Of a DNA stretch of 64,000 nucleotides, positions 59,080-64,000 are shown piece by piece. The notes under the pieces are model-generated. The model was not told the origin of the DNA. It did no database searches and saw only the letters and a program-made list of their open reading frames with translations. Source of the DNA: Megaustenia siamemsis (lineage: Eukaryota; Mollusca; Gastropoda; Stylommatophora; Ariophantidae); NCBI GenBank assembly GCA_032433765.1, contig JAVIAB010000124.1, positions 79,645,465 through 79,709,464 on the forward strand, given 5' to 3'. Within the stretch, counting starts at the first letter, position 1. Every line of letters begins with the position of its first letter. A program made the position numbers and the translations under genes.

Positions 59080-59680
59080 GGGATGTGTTGTTGGTGACAC
59101 ATGTGAAAAAGATGATGCGTTGTTGTCGAAACACCATGATGGCTGAGTGAACATGTTGTTGACATGTCAGATACTGTTGTCGTTATTGATGCACAGTTTT
59201 TTTCGGCGATGATTATGTGAAGGAAAGACATTGTATCCCAGCATCAGCCTACGACATGGTAAAAACTTGTAGCCGGTGGCTCTGGTGTACAACTCGTTAT
59301 GACAGAGGTTGACTCACTCACAGAGTTTGTAGTGTCAACACAAGAACATATCTAGGCTTGTCGACGCATCAGAGATTGTAGGATCAGCACAGTTGACATG
59401 TTTATGTGCCTCAACACACATCCGATTATGATATCTCTGCTCCACATGTAATATCGGTGTTCTTGTAGTCGACACTGTCATGGTGTGATCGTTCAAGATG
59501 TCGACACACTAGGCTGTATTGTCGGTGATACATGTGGTATTGTTATTGGTGTTGGGAGAATACAATTTGTAATGTCGACACCCCACATTCTCTCTAATTA
59601 TCAACAAAACGAGTCACCTTTCATGATAAGCGTGGTCGGTGACGTACACATTTCGATGTTTTAACGGTGTCGAGTAACAA
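59080..59680. repeat. Degenerate tandem repeat with TGTCGACAC cores, left arm
   Basis: Irregularly spaced variants of a core such as ttgtcggtgatacatg, ttggtgacacatg, tgtagtcgacactg and aatgtcgacacccc recur every ~40-60 bp. They are mirrored at about 61880-62470 in the right arm. This is consistent with an old, decayed minisatellite. No frame is conserved. Confidence 0.4.
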
Positions 59681-60240
59681 TTTTAATATCGAAATACATC
59701 AAAATCTTTCAATTTTTTTTTTATGTTGATGGAGTTGTAGTTTTGCGTGCAACAGAATAACGAGATCACCATCACTGAGACCGGTGTCGACACGTTCTCT
59801 GTTTTGTGTGAGATATGTTAACTGAACGTATGTTTTGTTTCTACCCTAGCTGTGTTCGAGTAAGTTGGTTTTTGTGTAGCAGATCAACCTTCTATTTATC
59901 ATCTTCCACAGCAACTTTCCTACACAAGGGAGGAGGCAGATGGGTTTGTAATTCTTGGAGAGCGAGTAGTCGCTTTCAGAGTTGTGAGATCACGAGTTGC
60001 TTCCCGAACATTGCACTAGTAGAAAACTTGAAGTCCGATTTGAGAAAGCCCACAGTCCGGTGTTGAATCTTTTGTGTATGGTTTTTTTTTTTTCGGAGCG
60101 ATGAGAATATGTAAGTCTATTTCTGAGGAAATTGCCGTTAGCAAATTTGTAGAAGTCTTTCTTGAATTTTGAAGTTCACAAATCTCGAGTCACGGTGTTT
60201 AATCTAAACATAACCACTGAGAATGTTATAACAATTTCTC

Positions 60241-61299
60241 ATTTGACCATGTTGATGTCGCATGTACATCAAAGGAGAAATATTTTCTTGGTTGAAGGAC
60301 ACTTGCTGCTTGGTAATGGCGCTGGACTAGTGGTGTTGTAAATATATGTTTGCTATTCCTCACCAGACATTCGGTTGTAACGGGAAAATGGCAGTTGATA
60401 GTTTTGTGGGAACGATTGAATTGGTTGGTGGTCGTAATATGGCTCGTGCTTTGTTCTACTCACCCGTATTTCGCGGCTCATCGCGATAGTTTCTAAATCA
60501 ACTTGGTGAAGATTTGAAAGTGTGTTCACAATATCTTTGCTCGGAGAGACACAAATTTGAAGTCGTCTTCGTCTGGCTCACCAGTGCTCGTTTCTCACCG
60601 CAACTTCTGAAATAAAAATCAGGCAAGTTCAGTCTGGTGTTCGCGCACATCATGTCTTCTATCTCTACCTTCGTCGTATGTAGACCAATACGTGATTAAT
60701 CTTCGACAACATATTGTCGTAATCGTTCATCATCGCAAAAAAAAAGAACTCAAGCTCTAACACAACTTGTCTGGTATTTCAGTTTCACGTTTCTGTTTAT
60801 GTGACTAAGGGTACCTTTGGTGTTATAACATTTTCAGTGCTTATGTTTAGATTAAACACCGTAACTCGAGCTTTGAGAACGTCAAAATACAAGAAAAACT
60901 TCTAAAAATTTCCTCACAAATAGACTTACATATTTCCATCGCTCGGAAAAAAAACACCAAAAAAAAAAACATACACAAAAGATTCACCACCACACTGTAG
61001 ACTTTCTCAAATCAGACTTCAAAGTTTCCAATAGTGCAATGTTCGGAAAGCAACTCGTGCTCTCACAACTCTGAAAGCGACTACTCGTTAAGTACCTGGA
61101 AAAAAAGTGATAGTCCTTGTTCTCTGTGACTGATCGGTTTGTGTCACATGTGGTCAGTCTGGTTGTGTGCTGGAAGTTGGTCATGGAGAAATTTTAGAAT
61201 GTAGAAAAGTTTTGTGAAGATCTGTTTCCTGTTCGTCCTTGGACATTCGAATGTGAAGGGAAAATGTATGAGCTGGTCGCACGGTTGGAAACGCTTCTG
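60241..61299. other. Spacer of the inverted repeat, with an internal direct repeat
   Basis: About 1.06 kb between the arms. A ~290-bp segment at 60800-61095 (gactaagggtacctttggtg through actctgaaagcgactactcg) is a direct repeat of 61290-61595 in the right arm, so the left-arm region 60000-60240 has two inverted partners. The remainder (60250-60800) shows no gene. Confidence 0.75.
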
Positions 61300-63912
61300 T
61301 TTATGCGACTAAGGGTACCTTTGGTGTTATAACATTCTCAGTGGTTATGTTTAGATTAAACACCGTGACTCGAGATTTGTGAACTTCAAAATTCAAGAAA
61401 GACTTCTACAAATTTGCTAACGGCAATTTCCTCAGAAATAGACTTACATATTCTCATCGCTCCGAAAAAAAACCATACATAAAAGATTCAACACCGGACT
61501 GTGGGCTTTCTCAAATCGGACTTCAAGTTTTCTACTAGTGCAATGTTCGGGAAGCAACTCGTGATCTCACAACTCTGAAAGCGACTACTCGCTCTCCAAG
61601 AATTACAAACCCATCTGCCTCCTCCCTTGTGTAGGAAAGTTGCTGTGGAAGATGATGAATAGAAGGTTGATCTGCTACACAAAAACCAACTTACTCGAAC
61701 ACAGCTAGGGTAGAAACAAAACATACGTTCAGTTGACATATCTCACACAAAACAGAGAACGTGTCGACACCGGTCTCAGTGATGCTGATCTCGTTATTCT
61801 GTTGCACCCAAAACTACAACTCCATCAACATAAAAAAAAATTGAAAGATTTTGATGTATTTCGATATTAAAATTGTTACTCGACACCGTTAAAACATCAA
61901 AATGTGTACGTCACCGACCACGCTTATCATGAAAGGTGACTCGTTTTGTTGATAATTAGAGAGAATGTGGGGTGTCGACATTACAAATTGTATTCTCCCG
62001 ACACCAATAATAATACCACATGTATCACCGACAATACAGCCTAGTGTGTCGACATCTTGAACGATCACACCATGACAGTGTCGACTACAAGAACACCGAT
62101 ATTACACGTGGAGCAGAGATATCATAATCGGATGTGTGTTGAGGCACATGAACATGTCAACTGTGCTGATCCTACAATCTCTGATGCGTCGACAAGCCTA
62201 GATATGTTCTTGTGTTGACACTACAAACTCTGTGAGTGTGTCAACCTCTGTCATAACGAGTTGTACACCAGAGCCACCGGCTACAAGTTTTTACCATGTC
62301 GTAGGCTGATGCTGGGATACAATGTCTTTCCTTCACATAATCATCGCCGAAAAAAACTGCATCAATAACGACAACAGTATCTGACATGTCAACAACATGT
62401 TCACTCAGCCATCATGGTGTTTCCACAAAACACCGCATCATCTTTTTCACATGTGTCACCAACACATCCCAATGTTACGACTAGTTCGGTCATTATGAGT
62501 TCAGTCTTGCTTCTGGACTAATCTGAATATCCAATATTGAAAAGAGCCCAGTTCAACAGCTCCTAAACTATGCATCGTGAAAATAGCTCTCAGTGGTAGG
62601 AAGTCACTTGTGTCAGAAATAAGTCAGGAAACTAGTTCCAAGATAAGTTCGGATATAAGATAAGAAATGAGGATCTGTGGGGGAAAAAAGTCTATGGTGA
62701 TTTTCTGCTAGTGAAAACAAAACTATTGGTGATATTTCGTGTGCAAATGCACCTCAACAATCTAAAGAAAAAACATATAGAAAACCAAAAATGCAGTATC
62801 ACTACCTGTATCTCCAGCACTCACCCATACGGCATCTTTACAGTGCCTCGTTTAATAGTAGCGACAATTTACATACGAACTACAGCAGATCCCCATAAAG
62901 ACTCCTTCTATTTCTTCATCGGCGTCAAACAAACGAGTTATCACATCGAGTGGAAACTGGATGTTCTGCGAAAAGAGGAAAACTAACAGTTGACGATGAC
63001 GCTTTAGATATTCTTCCATATGATTTCAGAAAGATCTATACTGATAATTGGAGTGCGAGGGTTACAGAACTAGGAGAGCGCCTACATGCACAGTGAGACA
63101 TTGATTACATTTAGATACATGTTTTGATGTTTTGGAATGTGATCTACACGTTCCCTGACCACCTAAAGGAGCCTTTCAGTGAGATGACTCAACTTTTCCA
63201 CACAAACAGACAAACAAAACAAAAATTATCAACGTCACTCGTAACAATGTCCGTGAGTTTATGAGAGATTACGACTCAAACATATCTTGTTGTTAATCCC
63301 CCGTATCACCATATCAATATTTCCAGTTTTACAAGATGACCTTAAATAGAGGAGGATCTTTTTCGATAGGGGCGACTTTCAGTTATGGATGACAGATGCC
63401 GATTGTTTATACATGGATTACGTGCATCAACATTAGACGACATAGCTAAACCAGGTTTGCATGATGATGGTACACTTTATGTGGATCATAGTCTTGGACT
63501 ACCTATGTTGGGAAAGATAACAGGTTATACATTTTTTTTAATGTGCGTTGTCTTTGCAAGCTAACGATCATAATATAGCGGGACAAAGTAACAAACTAAC
63601 GTCTTGCAGCGAGCCACATTCCCGAACATCATGGTATATCTTAGGAATCAGAGACTACCGTGGGTAGGTCATGTAAAGAATGAATAATGTATTCCCAAAC
63701 AAATATTGTATGGAAAACTTAGAGATGGAACGAGACGACAGACCAAACTAGTGTTGAGATATAAGGATGTTTACAGGGGAATTTTTTTTATCAGTGACAA
63801 AAACAGAAACTGTGATTACATATCGTTGCACATGAGAGCAAAAATAAAAAAAAATGGCACAGCGTGATTCGAGACAGTGCTGATATGAAATTCAGAAGAC
63901 ATGCACTACACA
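61300..63912. repeat. Right arm of large inverted repeat
   Basis: Reverse-complement partner of 54585-60240 without the two insertions. It contains the empty LINE site (62560-62571) and the empty transposon TA site (63112-63113). On the plus strand, segment 61600-61690 can be read as a degraded RT-like stretch (PCVGKLLWKMMNRRLICY), suggesting that part of the arm is LINE-derived. Confidence 0.92.
62690..63090 (+). pseudogene. Unidentified decayed coding segment, right-arm copy
   Basis: Counterpart of the minus-strand segment at 57490-57931. It differs by a few amino acids (ISSTHPY for IATTHPY, KQTSYHI for KQTGYHI), and the upstream part lost its frame. Conservation of the peptide in both arms reflects the duplication and does not by itself show selection. 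Confidence 0.5.
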
Positions 63913-64000
63913 TATCTTTGGCATTGTTCGTCCCTTTACCTCCAACAAAACCACACTACTTGATCATCACTAATTTCTGGCTGATTTTTTTTCGCACACT

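Larger units (their letters stand above)
54585..60240. repeat. Left arm of large inverted repeat
   Basis: The reverse complement of this arm matches 61300-63912 over its whole length at about 90-95% by eye. The exceptions are two insertions present only here: the transposon at 55383-57483 and the LINE at 58039-58978. Without them the arm is ~2.6 kb, the same as the right arm. Anchor pairs are 59815-60066 with 61488-61739, and 57611-57907 with 62711-62986. Confidence 0.92.

Noticed and set aside
59815..60066. 83-codon frame conserved at 61488-61739, as a possible small cysteine-containing protein
   Set aside because: The match is explained by the inverted repeat. The opposite strand gives a degraded RT-like reading (CVGKLLWKMMNRRL), so this frame is probably antisense.

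Overview
The window is repeat-dominated, AT-rich eukaryotic DNA from an invertebrate animal. The evidence is at least six lineages of broken non-LTR retrotransposons (LINEs) with apurinic-type endonuclease and reverse transcriptase (RT) remnants, a TA-flanked IS630/Tc1/mariner-like DNA transposon, many minisatellites, and splice-site-bounded exon candidates with no operons. The LINE types are of the kind common in molluscs and other lophotrochozoans, but the species cannot be named from the sequence. No RNA gene, CRISPR array or complete single-exon host gene was found.

Layout. (1) 1-33.5 kb is a head-to-tail tandem array of a ~12.96-kb unit: two full copies and about 0.6 of a third. Differences found by eye are small indels in homopolymers, a TAA microsatellite and a minisatellite. 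Each full unit holds a Jockey-like LINE split by a LINE-B insertion, a 3-unit minisatellite, a candidate signal-peptide exon with a GTAAGT donor, LINE endonuclease and RT fragments, a 22/34-bp minisatellite, a second LINE-B fragment and a 50-bp minisatellite. The third copy leaves the unit inside the 22/34-bp minisatellite, which is longer there. (2) 34-37.5 kb holds two degraded LINEs and a short exon candidate with a C-C-CC-C-C cystine-knot framework, on the same strand and in the same splice phase as the signal-peptide exons. (3) 37.8-44.5 kb holds three minisatellites with units of 30, 24 and 48 bp. All are multiples of three and leave long meaningless open frames on both strands. The 30-bp unit carries a strong 5' splice-site-like motif. 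(4) 44.8-51 kb is a LINE graveyard that includes a nearly complete endonuclease-RT element on the minus strand. (5) 53-64 kb is an imperfect large inverted repeat with arms of about 2.6 kb once later insertions are removed. The left arm contains a 2.1-kb DD83E-type transposon and a 0.94-kb truncated LINE. The right arm preserves both empty target sites.

How the parts relate. Most sequence with coding character is transposon-derived and inactive through stops, frameshifts or truncation. Target-site duplications (TSDs) recognised by eye let several insertions be ordered: Jockey-like before LINE-B, LINE-B before Jockey 3' fragment, and the inverted duplication before the transposon and LINE. The only plausible host gene is a secreted cysteine-rich peptide gene, predicted from separate exon candidates. 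It is unproven without transcript data.
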